Counted from the first letter of the stretch, positions 1-7,493 are shown. The stretch is DNA of 18,328 nucleotides from DAOTWP01 sp034435675 (GCA_034435675.1 DAOTWP010000022.1:1-18328); one strand, 5' to 3'. Numbers and translations are program-made. The notes: generated from the letters alone by a model not told the origin.

Positions 1-12
1 CAGCTGTGCTTA

Positions 13-42
13 TAGCCTGTGCTATTTTAGCCTGTGCTATTT
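13..42 (+). repeat. 15-bp perfect tandem direct repeat in the galK leader
   Basis: Two identical adjacent copies of TAGCCTGTGCTATTT (13-27 and 28-42), preceded by a partial related copy (AGCTGTGCTTAT, from about 2). Each full copy contains TGTGCTATTT, which resembles an extended -10 element (TGn followed by TATTTT or TATTTG). Both copies sit 20-50 nt upstream of the galK ribosome binding site. The repeat is plainly visible. A promoter or operator role is inference. Confidence 0.85.
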
Positions 43-61
43 GAAAGAGACTTCTTTGCTC

Positions 62-67
62 AAAGGA
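62..67 (+). promoter_or_regulatory. Ribosome binding site deciding the galK start
   Basis: AAAGGA lies 8 nt upstream of the ATG at 76. It favours that ATG over the in-frame GTG at 34, which lies inside the tandem repeat and has no purine-rich site before it. Confidence 0.7.
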
Positions 68-75
68 ACAACCGC

Positions 76-1221
76 ATGACTCTGCAACATATCGTAACCG
101 CTGAATTCACTGCACGCTTTGGCGCAGCGCCTGCTTTCGTGGTGCGTGCGCCGGGGCGCGTGAATCTGATTGGCGAACACACCGATTACAACGACGGTTT
201 TGTGCTGCCGATGGCAATTGACCGCGCTGCATGGATTGCCCTGCGCCCGCGCAGCGATGGACAGGTGGTCGTCCATTCGCTTGAGTTCAACCAGACCGGG
301 CGCTTTGAACTGGCACAGATCAGCAAAACCGAGCTGGGCTGGCTGGAATATCTCAAGGGGATCGCCTGGGCGCTGCAAACAGCGGGCTTCGCGCTGGTTG
401 GTTGGGAAGGGATCGTGGCAGGCGATGTGCCGATTGGCGCGGGACTGTCTTCTTCGGCAGCGCTGGAAATGGCGACGGCGCGGGCATTTGCCGCTGTCAG
501 CGCGCTGGCGTGGAATCCGGCGCAAATGGCAAAGCTGGGGCAAAAGGTGGAAAACCAGTGGATCGGGGTGAAGTCGGGGATTATGGATCAGATGATTTCG
601 GCATCTGGCAAAGCCGACACCGCCCTGTTGATTGACTGCCGTTCGCTGGAAACCGAGAACGCGCCGCTGCCCCCCGATACGGTGGTGGTGGTGCTGGACA
701 CATCTACACGGCGCGGGCTGGTGGGTTCGGCATATAACGAACGGCGCGAACAGTGTGAAGCGGCAGCGCAGCATTTTGGCGTTCCGGCGCTGCGCGATGT
801 GACTGTCGAGCAGTTTGAGGCGCGGGCGAGCGAACTGGATGACATTACCCGCAGGCGGGCGCGGCATGTCATCACCGAAAATGCCCGCACCCTGCAAGCC
901 GCAGAAGCGATGCGGCAGGGTGATGCGCAGCGCCTGGGCGCGCTGATGGACGCCAGCCATGTCAGCATGCGCGACGATTTCGAGATTTCCAGTGCCGCGC
1001 TGAACGCGATGGTCGAATGTGCGCGAGAGCAAAACGGCTGTTACGGGGCGCGCATGACCGGCGGCGGTTTTGCCGGGTGCGCGGTGGCGCTGATTGACGC
1101 GGCGGTAGCAGCGCGCTTTGTGGATCGTGTTGTTTCGTGCTACATGGCGCGCACAGCGCTAAACCCGACGCTGTATGTCTGCTCCGCTACCAACGGCGCG
1201 GAACTGGTTGTTGGGGGTTGA
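76..1221 (+). CDS. galK: Galactokinase
   Basis: The protein is a cytosolic GHMP-family kinase that phosphorylates alpha-D-galactose at C1 with ATP, the entry step of the Leloir pathway. Read from ATG 76 it has 381 residues, a normal galactokinase length. The galactokinase signature GRVNLIGEHTDYNDG is at residues 27-41 and holds the sugar-binding Glu-His-x-Asp. The GHMP ATP-binding loop (DVPIGAGLSSSAALE) lies near residue 120. GIMDQMIS carries the predicted catalytic Asp, and the glycine-rich third motif MTGGGFAGC is near the C-terminus. No galT, galE or sugar transporter is beside it, so it is either a stand-alone gene or linked to genes left of the window. It is convergent with the methyltransferase gene. 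The identification is firm. The start is supported by AAAGGA at 62-67. Confidence 0.96.
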   Translation: MTLQHIVTAEFTARFGAAPAFVVRAPGRVNLIGEHTDYNDGFVLPMAIDRAAWIALRPRSDGQVVVHSLEFNQTGRFELAQISKTELGWLEYLKGIAWALQTAGFALVGWEGIVAGDVPIGAGLSSSAALEMATARAFAAVSALAWNPAQMAKLGQKVENQWIGVKSGIMDQMISASGKADTALLIDCRSLETENAPLPPDTVVVVLDTSTRRGLVGSAYNERREQCEAAAQHFGVPALRDVTVEQFEARASELDDITRRRARHVITENARTLQAAEAMRQGDAQRLGALMDASHVSMRDDFEISSAALNAMVECAREQNGCYGARMTGGGFAGCAVALIDAAVAARFVDRVVSCYMARTALNPTLYVCSATNGAELVVGG

Positions 1222-1230
1222 TGCCGGATA

Positions 1231-1256
1231 GGGGGCAGTCCAACGCGGCTGCCCCT
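1231..1256. terminator. Hairpin between convergent galK and methyltransferase genes
   Basis: GGGGCAG (1232-1238) and CTGCCCC (1249-1255) form a perfect 7-bp stem with a 10-nt loop, and a further G-T pair can extend it. It lies in the 52-nt gap where two genes converge, so a bidirectional terminator is plausible. There is no good T-run on either side, which keeps confidence low. Confidence 0.4.
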
Positions 1257-1273
1257 GCAATGCGGTTTAGCCT

Positions 1274-2011
1274 TCAGGGACGCTGCATCAACGCCATCAG
1301 TTCGATTTCGTCCAGCACTGGCGGGCGAATACCCCAGTCCCCGGCAGTGCCCCCACCAAGATGTGTTACCACAAAGCCCGCCAATTGCAGCATCAGCCGT
1401 AGTTCTGTTGGCACATAGCCGCGTTCGCGTGTGGGCACGCTGCGTTTGCCCTGCGGCGTGGTAATCTCCATCGTGCCGTGTTCGACCATGGTCATGGGAT
1501 CAAAGCGCCCTGCCTGCACATCAGCCTCCCCGTAGATTTTGAGGAAACGCATACCGTTAAGCACCGTCACCAGCGCACAACCGCCCGGTTTGAGCGCGGC
1601 AAAGATGTTGCGCAGCACAAGCAGATCACGGTCGAAGGCATCATCCTGTCCCAGCAGCGACAGCCCGCCTTCACAGACTGAATAAACGGCATCAAACGGC
1701 TGTGGGGCTTGGTAATCCTGCGCCGCGCGATGGACCCATTCGGCATGCACTCCGGCGGCATCGGCAACTTTTTGCGCTTCCGCCAGCATGCCGCTGCTGA
1801 GATCAACGCCCGTCACCGCATAACCGCGTTTTGCCAGCTCTACCGCATGCCGCCCCGTACCGCAGCCCACATCGAGTACGCGCATCCCCGGCACAAGCTG
1901 CAAGTGCTGCACCAGAAAGTCCACTTCGGTGTGTGTGGCACGGACAAACGGTTCGTCCATGTACAGGTGAGCATGGTGGTCAAAAAAAGTCTGCCAGTTG
2001 TTGGTTGTCAT
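1274..2011 (-). CDS. Class I SAM-dependent methyltransferase
   Basis: This is a 245-residue soluble protein with a Rossmann-type methyltransferase fold. Motif I (VLDVGCGTG, residues 45-53) binds S-adenosylmethionine, and the acidic residue ending strand 2 (VTGVD, D70) would bind the ribose. The post-motif segment FDAVYS (106-111) and LKPGG (140-144) are typical of the Methyltransf_25/11 group. The substrate cannot be told from sequence; small-molecule or ubiquinone/menaquinone-like methylation is possible but unsupported. The ATG start has AGGAG 7 nt upstream on the minus strand. It lies downstream of the DedA gene on the same strand, but a terminator-like hairpin sits between them, so it may have its own promoter. 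Confidence 0.9.
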   Translation of the reverse strand: MTTNNWQTFFDHHAHLYMDEPFVRATHTEVDFLVQHLQLVPGMRVLDVGCGTGRHAVELAKRGYAVTGVDLSSGMLAEAQKVADAAGVHAEWVHRAAQDYQAPQPFDAVYSVCEGGLSLLGQDDAFDRDLLVLRNIFAALKPGGCALVTVLNGMRFLKIYGEADVQAGRFDPMTMVEHGTMEITTPQGKRSVPTRERGYVPTELRLMLQLAGFVVTHLGGGTAGDWGIRPPVLDEIELMALMQRP

Positions 2012-2067
2012 CGGGCTGCTCCTGTATGGGGATAAGCATGGAAATGCGGGATAGGGAGCGTCGCGTT

Positions 2068-2113
2068 GAGAAAATAGCAGCGGAGGCGTGCCATAACCCG
2101 CCTCGGCGCTGCT
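2068..2113 (-). terminator. Intrinsic terminator downstream of the DedA gene
   Basis: On the minus strand AGCAGC (complement of 2108-2113) and GAGGCG (complement of 2099-2104) pair with their inverted copies at 2076-2081 and 2083-2088. A small asymmetric bulge separates the two stem blocks and the loop is 10 nt. The hairpin is followed in the minus direction by ATTTTCTC, a short T-rich tract. It starts 13 nt after the DedA stop codon, so it probably ends that transcript. Confidence 0.55.
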
Positions 2114-2125
2114 GATGAAACCGTG

Positions 2126-2797
2126 TTATTCGGCAGCGGTTTCTTCTGCTGTGGCGGTGGCAGGTCGGCTGCCGCGCAGGCGTGCGCGCAGTTTCCAGAC
2201 GACGAAAACAATCAGAACGATAACCAGCCCGATAATGATAATGTCTTCATAGCGATCAATCACATCGAGTATCTGCTGCCAGTTTTCGCCCAGCACGACA
2301 CCGGCAATCGTCAGGAAGGCGATCCATGCACCGGTTCCCAGCGCGGTAAAGAGCAGGAAACGCGGCAGCGGCATGCGGTTCATGCCCGCGGGGATCGAAA
2401 TCAGGCTGCGGATAATCGGCATCATGCGCCCAAAGAAAATCACCGCTTCGCCATAACGTCCAAAGACCTTCAGCGCCCGGTCAATATCATCTTCGCTGAG
2501 CAGGAACCAGCGCCCATAGCGCCGCACAAAGCTGCGAATGATGCGCTCATCCGCCCACGCGCCGATGTAATACAGCACCAGCGCGCCCAGTGTTGAGCCA
2601 AGCGTCCCGGCAAGCAGTACGCCGATCAGGTTAAGCTGCCCTGCGGCGACTTCGAACCCGGCAAAGGGCATCACCAGTTCCGACGGAATGGGCGGAAAAA
2701 CGGTCTCGATGAAGGTGATGCCAAAGATGCCAGGGTAATTGAAGGTCAGGATGATATTCTGAATGAGTTCGGCAAGTTGTTCGAGCAGTTGTGCCAC
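2126..2797 (-). CDS. DedA/VTT-family inner-membrane protein
   Basis: A 223-residue polytopic membrane protein of the DedA (SNARE-associated/VTT) family, whose members act in membrane homeostasis and include polyprenyl-phosphate and lipid flippases. Family marks are GITFIETVFPPIPSE (26-40, with glutamates E31 and E40), the re-entrant glycine-rich stretch LLAGTLGSTLGA (61-72), and FFGRMMPIIRSLISIPAG (121-138) with the functionally important arginines R124 and R130. A long hydrophobic segment near 186-201 anchors the C-terminus, followed by a basic and then Ala/Glu-rich tail. I chose the GTG at 2797 because GGAG (2807-2810) lies 9 nt upstream and the result matches the family's usual N-terminus. 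A TTG at 2860 would add 21 hydrophilic residues. It is divergent from the hydrolase operon. Confidence 0.92.
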   Translation of the reverse strand: MAQLLEQLAELIQNIILTFNYPGIFGITFIETVFPPIPSELVMPFAGFEVAAGQLNLIGVLLAGTLGSTLGALVLYYIGAWADERIIRSFVRRYGRWFLLSEDDIDRALKVFGRYGEAVIFFGRMMPIIRSLISIPAGMNRMPLPRFLLFTALGTGAWIAFLTIAGVVLGENWQQILDVIDRYEDIIIIGLVIVLIVFVVWKLRARLRGSRPATATAEETAAE

Positions 2798-2945
2798 GTG
2801 TAAAAACTCCGTTGCTGTCCGTTGGTTGTTGCCCTGCCTGTGCAGCGCATAGCCTTGCAATCATCCCTTATACAACCGTGTGGCGTCAACCCCGTAAAGT
2901 TGCAGCGTCACTGCGGCGCAGTTGCCTCGCAATGGCGCTGCGTGG

Positions 2946-2976
2946 TTGCAAGTGGTCCCGGTGCGCGTGTTATAAT
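2946..2976 (+). promoter_or_regulatory. Extended -10 promoter for the hydrolase operon
   Basis: A perfect TATAAT (2971-2976) is preceded by TG at 2968-2969, giving TGTTATAAT. A weak -35 candidate, TTGCAA, is at 2946-2951 with a long 19-nt spacer. The expected transcription start near 2983 leaves a leader of about 30 nt before the ATG at 3014. The rest of the intergenic stretch 2798-3013 holds GC-rich partial inverted repeats (GCAGCG/CGCTGC) but no gene. Confidence 0.6.
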
Positions 2977-3013
2977 CTGCGTATGCACAGCACAAGCCAT
3001 GCAGGATAATCCC

Positions 3014-3790
3014 ATGCCGCTTTTGACCACAGCTCGTGTACCTATCTGGTACAGTGAACACAACCCTGCCCCGCCCGCGCAGCAGCCCCCGCTGCTGCTG
3101 GTACACGGCGCAGGGGGCACGCATGAAGACTGGTCTGCTGCCCTGCGCACACTACCCAACACCCGCGTGATCGCGCCTGATTTGCCGGGGCACGGCAGCA
3201 GCCCAGAACCGGGGCGAGCATCCGTTGCAGACTACGCGGCGGATATGGTCGCGCTGCTGGATGCGCTGGGGATCGACCGCGCAGTGATTGGCGGGCACAG
3301 TATGGGCGGTGCGGTGGCGCTGACGCTGGCACTGGAACACACGGCGCGGGCTGCCGGTCTGGTGCTGGTGGGCACGGGTGCAAAACTCGGCGTGCATCCG
3401 GACATCCTCAACAAGGTCTATACTGACCTGCCCGGAGTTGCCCGCACGATTACGGCGTGGGCATGGGCAGAGGGGCTGGAAGCGCAGGTCTATGCAAACA
3501 GTTACGCGGGGATTCTTGCGAATAATCCTGACGTGCTTTATCACGATTATGCCGCCTGCAATGCTTTCGATGTGCGTGCCCGGTTGGGCGAAATCCGCGT
3601 GCCTGTGCTGGTGGTGGGTGGCACGGCAGACCGCATGGCGGCGTACAAATACAGCGAATATCTGCGCGACCAGATCGCCGATGCAACCCTGTTCACGGTG
3701 CAAGGCGGCGGGCATATGCTGGCGTTGGAGCAACCGCAGGTGGTGGCAGATGCTGTGCGTGACTGGCTAAAACAGTGCGATCCTCGGTGA
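3014..3790 (+). CDS. Alpha/beta-fold hydrolase
   Basis: A 258-residue soluble hydrolase with a complete catalytic triad. The nucleophile elbow GGHSMGG (93-99) gives S96, VVGGTADRM gives D206, and GGGHM gives H234. The oxyanion-hole motif HGAGG is at 31-35 and DLPGHG at 56-61, as in the esterase/haloperoxidase/MhpC group of the alpha/beta hydrolase-1 family. The physiological ester, thioester or C-C bond substrate is unknown. ATG 3014 is preferred over upstream in-frame codons because AGGA (3003-3006) is 7 nt away and the promoter TATAAT at 2971-2976 would lie inside any longer version. It is the first gene of a plus-strand cluster; the next start is 4 nt after its stop. Confidence 0.93.
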   Translation: MPLLTTARVPIWYSEHNPAPPAQQPPLLLVHGAGGTHEDWSAALRTLPNTRVIAPDLPGHGSSPEPGRASVADYAADMVALLDALGIDRAVIGGHSMGGAVALTLALEHTARAAGLVLVGTGAKLGVHPDILNKVYTDLPGVARTITAWAWAEGLEAQVYANSYAGILANNPDVLYHDYAACNAFDVRARLGEIRVPVLVVGGTADRMAAYKYSEYLRDQIADATLFTVQGGGHMLALEQPQVVADAVRDWLKQCDPR

Positions 3791-3794
3791 ACTG

Positions 3795-4232
3795 ATGGAA
3801 AATCTCTCGAACCTGTGGCAGTTGGTTAACACAGCGTCCGCGCTAACCGAAGTCGCCCGAAAGGCGCAGACGTTCACATTCATGGTTGGCGCAGACATCA
3901 CCTTCTATCTGCAACTGGAATATGCAACTGTGCGCATTACCCGCTGGATGCAGCCAAAAGTGGAACTGGCGCTGCAACTGCGCGCGCCGTTTGGCTGGCG
4001 TGTGGCGACGGATCAGGATGATGCCGGCGTGTATGTCGTAGCGCGGCGGCGGGCGGCACTGCGTTCGCTGGCGGCGGCGACGCTGCATGCGCATGTGCCC
4101 TATGACACGCATCTGCTGCTGCGACTTGAAGCCTGTGATCTGCGGCTGGATGGCATGAGCGGCACACTGGAAATTGCTGCCCCGCCGACCCGAACGGTGA
4201 TTCTTGATCCTAACCGGATGCTGAAAGGGTAG
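3795..4232 (+). CDS. Hypothetical protein, 145 residues
   Basis: I do not recognise this protein. It is 145 residues long, with no signal peptide or membrane segment. Short alternating hydrophobic/polar stretches (ITFYLQLEYATVRITRW, VELALQLRAPFGW, GVYVVARR) suggest a beta-rich fold. It begins with a helical-looking segment and ends in MLKG. The start ATG is 4 nt after the hydrolase stop, with only a weak GGTGA nearby, so translation is probably coupled to the upstream gene. Codon use matches its neighbours, with high GC at third positions, supporting a real gene. Its place between a hydrolase and threonine aldolase does not reveal its job. Confidence 0.75.
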   Translation: MENLSNLWQLVNTASALTEVARKAQTFTFMVGADITFYLQLEYATVRITRWMQPKVELALQLRAPFGWRVATDQDDAGVYVVARRRAALRSLAAATLHAHVPYDTHLLLRLEACDLRLDGMSGTLEIAAPPTRTVILDPNRMLKG

Positions 4233-4294
4233 GCGCTTGCACCGGGCGCTCATGCGCATTGATGCTGACTCTCGCTTAAAGGATGATACAAGTC

Positions 4295-5344
4295 ATGAAC
4301 CTGATTGATTTGCGCAGTGATACTGTTACCCACCCCACTCCCGCCATGCGCGAGGCGATGGCAAATGCTGTCGTTGGCGATGATGTGTACGGCGAAGACC
4401 CGACGGTTAACCAGCTTGAAGCCGAATCTGCCGAAATCCTGGGCAAAGAAGCCGGGTTGTTCGTCAGCAGTGGTACGCAGGGCAACCTGATTGCTATCCT
4501 GACCCACTGCGGCGGGCGTGGTGATGAGGTTATCCTGGGTCGCGAGGCGCACACTTTCAAGTACGAGGTGGGCGGTATGTCCGCCCTGGGCGGGGTGCAG
4601 CCCAACCTGCTCAACGTGGAAGAGGATGGCACGTTCGATTTAGACGCGGTGCGCCATGCAGTGCGCGGCGATAACATCCACTTTCCGCACACGAAACTGA
4701 TTTGCCTTGAAAACACGCACGGCGGCAGATATGGCATTCCGGTCAGCGCGGCGTACACAGCGCAGGTGGGCAGTATTGCGCAGGAATATGGCGTGAAGCT
4801 GCATATTGACGGCGCGCGCATCTTCAACGCGGCTGCCGCGCTGGATGCAGACCCGGCGGCGCTGGTGGCAGCAGCGGACAGTGTGACATTTTGCCTGTCG
4901 AAAGGTTTGTGCGCGCCAGTGGGGTCGGTGCTGGTGGGCGACCGGATATTCATCAATGAAGCGCGGCGAATGCGCAAAATGCTCGGCGGGGGCATGCGGC
5001 AGGGTGGGGTGCTGGCGGCGGCAGGCTTGATCGGCATCCGCGAGATGCGCCACCGGCTGCACGAAGACCACGCCAATGCCTGCCTGCTGGCGGAAGGGCT
5101 GGCGCAGATCCCCGGACTGAAGGTGGATCTGGCGCGGGTGTACACCAATTTTGTGATGTTTGAGATCACCGAACAGGCAAAGCTGACGCCGGAAGAACTC
5201 AGCCAGCGCCTGCAGCAGGGATACAACATCATGATGCGCCCCTACCCGGCATACCGCCGCCTGTTCCGTGCCGTAACGCACTACTGGATTACGCGCGAAC
5301 GGGTGCAGACGGTTGTGGATGCAATGGGTGCGCTGCTGGCATGA
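4295..5344 (+). CDS. ltaE: Low-specificity L-threonine aldolase
   Basis: A PLP-dependent fold-type I enzyme that cleaves L-threonine or L-allo-threonine to glycine and acetaldehyde. It has 349 residues, close to family length. The N-terminus NLIDLRSDTVTHPT is diagnostic. H86 in REAHTF should stack on the cofactor, D172 in HIDGAR binds the pyridine nitrogen, and K203 in LSKGLCAPVGS forms the Schiff base. I chose the second ATG (4295) because orthologues start at MNLIDLRSDT. The upstream AAAGGA overlaps the first ATG (4283) but sits about 11 nt before this one. It is the third gene of the cluster, and its stop overlaps the next start in ATGA. Members often also act on phenylserine or beta-hydroxy amino acids; the stereospecificity is not determinable here. 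Confidence 0.95.
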   Translation: MNLIDLRSDTVTHPTPAMREAMANAVVGDDVYGEDPTVNQLEAESAEILGKEAGLFVSSGTQGNLIAILTHCGGRGDEVILGREAHTFKYEVGGMSALGGVQPNLLNVEEDGTFDLDAVRHAVRGDNIHFPHTKLICLENTHGGRYGIPVSAAYTAQVGSIAQEYGVKLHIDGARIFNAAAALDADPAALVAAADSVTFCLSKGLCAPVGSVLVGDRIFINEARRMRKMLGGGMRQGGVLAAAGLIGIREMRHRLHEDHANACLLAEGLAQIPGLKVDLARVYTNFVMFEITEQAKLTPEELSQRLQQGYNIMMRPYPAYRRLFRAVTHYWITRERVQTVVDAMGALLA

Positions 5345-6204
5345 ATCCGTCCTACCCGCCTGACGACTCGCGCAGTTCCGATGCATTCTCCGACCCGTAT
5401 CGCGTGCCGCAGGGACCGCGAGAACCGCAGTCGCCGCTGTTCACACCGCCAGATTTGCCGCAGTCGCCCCAGCCAATCACTGTGCCGGAGGAGCCACGTG
5501 CTGCCGGGCTGCGCACGACAAAACGCCAGTCTGCACGCCGTCAACCGCCGCGCACGCAGGGGAACGACACAGCGCCCGAAGCGCGTGTCCTCTACCGGGG
5601 GGCGAACAACGATCAGGCTTTTGGCTTTCTGATCGCGATTGCCGTCAGTATTGGGCTGACACCCTGGGTGCCCGACTCGGCGGATATGCGCTACACAGTC
5701 GTATGGGGGGTGCTGGCGCTGTTCGGCGTGCTGGCGTGGCTGCTGGGCGGCGGCGCGCGCATTGGGCAGGAGGCGCTGGATAATCTCGTCTGGGGTGTGG
5801 TGTTCGGCATGATAATCAGCATTCCGCTGCTGCTGGTGGGCGGTGGCACGCTGAATGCCACCGTGCAGCGGTTGTTCCCCAACATGGGCGACGGCACGCT
5901 GCTGGCGTATGTCATCTTCGTCATGCCGCTGGGTGAAACACTGTTTTTTCGCGGGGTATTACAGCAGAACTATGCCTTTTGGGTGGTGGGGCTGCTGGCA
6001 AGTGTCTGGTCAGTGCTGCTGTTTTTCCCGATGCTCGATCTGGTCAACTATCCGGCAGTAGCGCTGGTGATCGGCGTGGCGCTGGTGATGGTTAACACGA
6101 TGTACAGCTATGTACGCCAGCGCAGCGGACTGGCAGCGGCATGGCTGTGCCAGATTGTCGCCAGCATCATCCTGTTCTTCCTGCCGTTTGTGGGTGCAAT
6201 CTAA
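5341..6204 (+). CDS. CPBP-like multi-spanning membrane protein, degenerate protease motifs
   Basis: A 287-residue protein whose first ~90 residues are proline- and arginine-rich and probably disordered and cytoplasmic, followed by about six hydrophobic segments (roughly 93-108, 118-136, 150-167, 187-209, 211-230, 236-254, 265-285). The segment MPLGETLFFRGVLQ (195-208) resembles motif 1 of CPBP intramembrane proteases (EExxxR), as found in Rce1 and the Abi family. E199 and R204 are kept, but the second glutamate is T200. The expected FxxxH becomes F229-x3-D233, and the third-motif His appears to be Q271. It is probably a non-proteolytic relative. The start overlaps the threonine aldolase stop (ATGA), implying translational coupling. 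Family assignment is moderate; membrane location is clear. Confidence 0.8.
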   Translation: MNPSYPPDDSRSSDAFSDPYRVPQGPREPQSPLFTPPDLPQSPQPITVPEEPRAAGLRTTKRQSARRQPPRTQGNDTAPEARVLYRGANNDQAFGFLIAIAVSIGLTPWVPDSADMRYTVVWGVLALFGVLAWLLGGGARIGQEALDNLVWGVVFGMIISIPLLLVGGGTLNATVQRLFPNMGDGTLLAYVIFVMPLGETLFFRGVLQQNYAFWVVGLLASVWSVLLFFPMLDLVNYPAVALVIGVALVMVNTMYSYVRQRSGLAAAWLCQIVASIILFFLPFVGAI

Positions 6205-6206
6205 AC

Positions 6207-6330
6207 CAGAGCGCGAAATTCGCCCACGCAGCAGTGGAACTATACGAGCGCGCTTTCGGGCAGCCACACGAACAAGTTTGGCGCAGTTACTTCGGCTGGC
6301 GGCTGGCGGCACTACCGGGCGCAGGGCTAT
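6207..6330 (+). other. Coding-like remnant between convergent genes
   Basis: The 122-nt gap between the CPBP-like gene and the integrase gene reads open in plus frame 3 with a protein-like composition (AAVELYERAFGQPHEQVW, then RSYFGWRLAALPGAG) and no start codon of its own. It runs into the antisense of the integrase. It could be a decayed gene fragment or chance. I could not recognise a family, and no terminator hairpin with a T-run is visible. Confidence 0.25.
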
Positions 6331-7448
6331 TCCGCGTCTTCGGTGACGTTGACCTCAAAATCATAGCCGGGCCAGTCGTCATCCTGGTCATCGAAACCGA
6401 TCAGATCGCTCATCAGCACAGCGCCCTCGTTCGCCTGCGGCAGGCGGCTGAGGTAGCGCTCGGTGACGGCGACGTTGCTGTGGCGCAGCAGCTTGCTGAT
6501 TTTTTCGATGGGCGTACCTGCCTCTTGCAGGGCACCCGCCACCGAACGGCGCAGGTCATGCGGGGCGACCTCGCCTAACCCGGCATGTCGCGCCGCCGCG
6601 CCGATCATCCACCAGATGCCGTCCGGTGTTAGACCGGTCTTGCTGACCCGCCCGCCTTTCCAGATGCGTCGTGCCAGCGGGGTATGCGGCTGCGGCGGGC
6701 CGTACTCGCTGTGGATGGACTGCCGCCAACGTTCAATGATGCGAATCACCGGGCGCGGCACATCAATGCTGGCAACCTTGCGTCCCTTGCCATGTACTTG
6801 CAGCACCACGCGGTTGTTTTGCAGACTCAGGTCGCCCCAGCGTGCGGCGGCAAGCTCTTCGCGGCGCAGCGCCATTGTGCAGAGGATGGTCGCCACCAGT
6901 TCGTTGCGCAACGCCTGATTCTCTGATGTGCCGATTGCCTTTGCCGACCCCATCAGCAGCTTAACCTGATCAATTGACAGCCAGCGCCCTGGACGCTGCC
7001 CTTCTTCCGCTTTTGGGGGGCGCACATTGCCCATGCCCGCGCTGGTGTAGTCGTCCAGCCAGCCGGCTTCTGCCAGCAGGCTCGCCAGCGTGACGATAGA
7101 TGCCCGCGCTTGCCCGATGCCCTGTTTGCCGTGCCCATCGCGCGCCAGCATGCCCAGCCACGCCCGAAGCTGCGGCGCGCTAAGCGCCTCGTGCAGCACA
7201 TCCAGCGGCAGCGCCTGCATGCGCACGTAACGCCCCTGCCCGCTGGTCGGGTTGAGTTCGGCAACATCTACCAGGTAGCGATCCACCCAGCGGAAGTAGG
7301 CGCGCTGGGTATGGCGGCTGCTGGCACGCCCCGGCAGCGCCAGCGCAAAGTTAAATGTCAGCGCGGCATTGTTGTCAGGCAGCATCAGGTCGGTACGTTC
7401 ACTCGGTTTGAGTTGTGCGGCGCTGCGGCGCTGGGGTGCGCGTTTCAT
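6327..7448 (-). CDS. Tyrosine recombinase / site-specific integrase
   Basis: A 373-residue DNA strand-exchange enzyme of the phage integrase/Xer family. A SAM-like core-binding domain spans roughly residues 40-145 and the catalytic domain about 155-335. The catalytic set is complete: R195 in ALRREEL, K221 in HGKGRK, H297 and R300 in PHDLRR, H323 in LLRHSN, and the nucleophile Y332 in TERYL. An unusual Asp/Glu-rich tail (about 350-373) follows. The ATG at 7448 has only a weak ribosome site; an internal ATG (M22) is possible. No excisionase, attachment repeats or tRNA lie beside it, so it may be a stand-alone chromosomal recombinase or the remnant of an integrated element. It is read in the same direction as the upstream histidine kinase but has its own candidate promoter. 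Confidence 0.92.
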   Translation of the reverse strand: MKRAPQRRSAAQLKPSERTDLMLPDNNAALTFNFALALPGRASSRHTQRAYFRWVDRYLVDVAELNPTSGQGRYVRMQALPLDVLHEALSAPQLRAWLGMLARDGHGKQGIGQARASIVTLASLLAEAGWLDDYTSAGMGNVRPPKAEEGQRPGRWLSIDQVKLLMGSAKAIGTSENQALRNELVATILCTMALRREELAAARWGDLSLQNNRVVLQVHGKGRKVASIDVPRPVIRIIERWRQSIHSEYGPPQPHTPLARRIWKGGRVSKTGLTPDGIWWMIGAAARHAGLGEVAPHDLRRSVAGALQEAGTPIEKISKLLRHSNVAVTERYLSRLPQANEGAVLMSDLIGFDDQDDDWPGYDFEVNVTEDAE

Positions 7449-7493
7449 AGGTTAGCTCGTCCAACGAAATCCAGATCAAACAGCTTATTGCGC

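Noticed and set aside
34..75. Upstream GTG start for galK
   Set aside because: It lies within the tandem repeat and lacks a ribosome site, whereas ATG 76 has AAAGGA at good spacing.
37..1032. Long minus-strand open frame of 331 codons opposite galK
   Set aside because: It is the antisense of a clear galactokinase; its translation is Arg/His/Cys-rich and has no domain pattern.
2798..2860. TTG start giving a 244-residue DedA protein
   Set aside because: It adds a hydrophilic extension not typical of the family; GTG 2797 has GGAG 9 nt upstream.
3152..3733. Minus-strand open frame of 193 codons opposite the hydrolase
   Set aside because: His/Arg/Gln-rich shadow of a gene with an intact catalytic triad.
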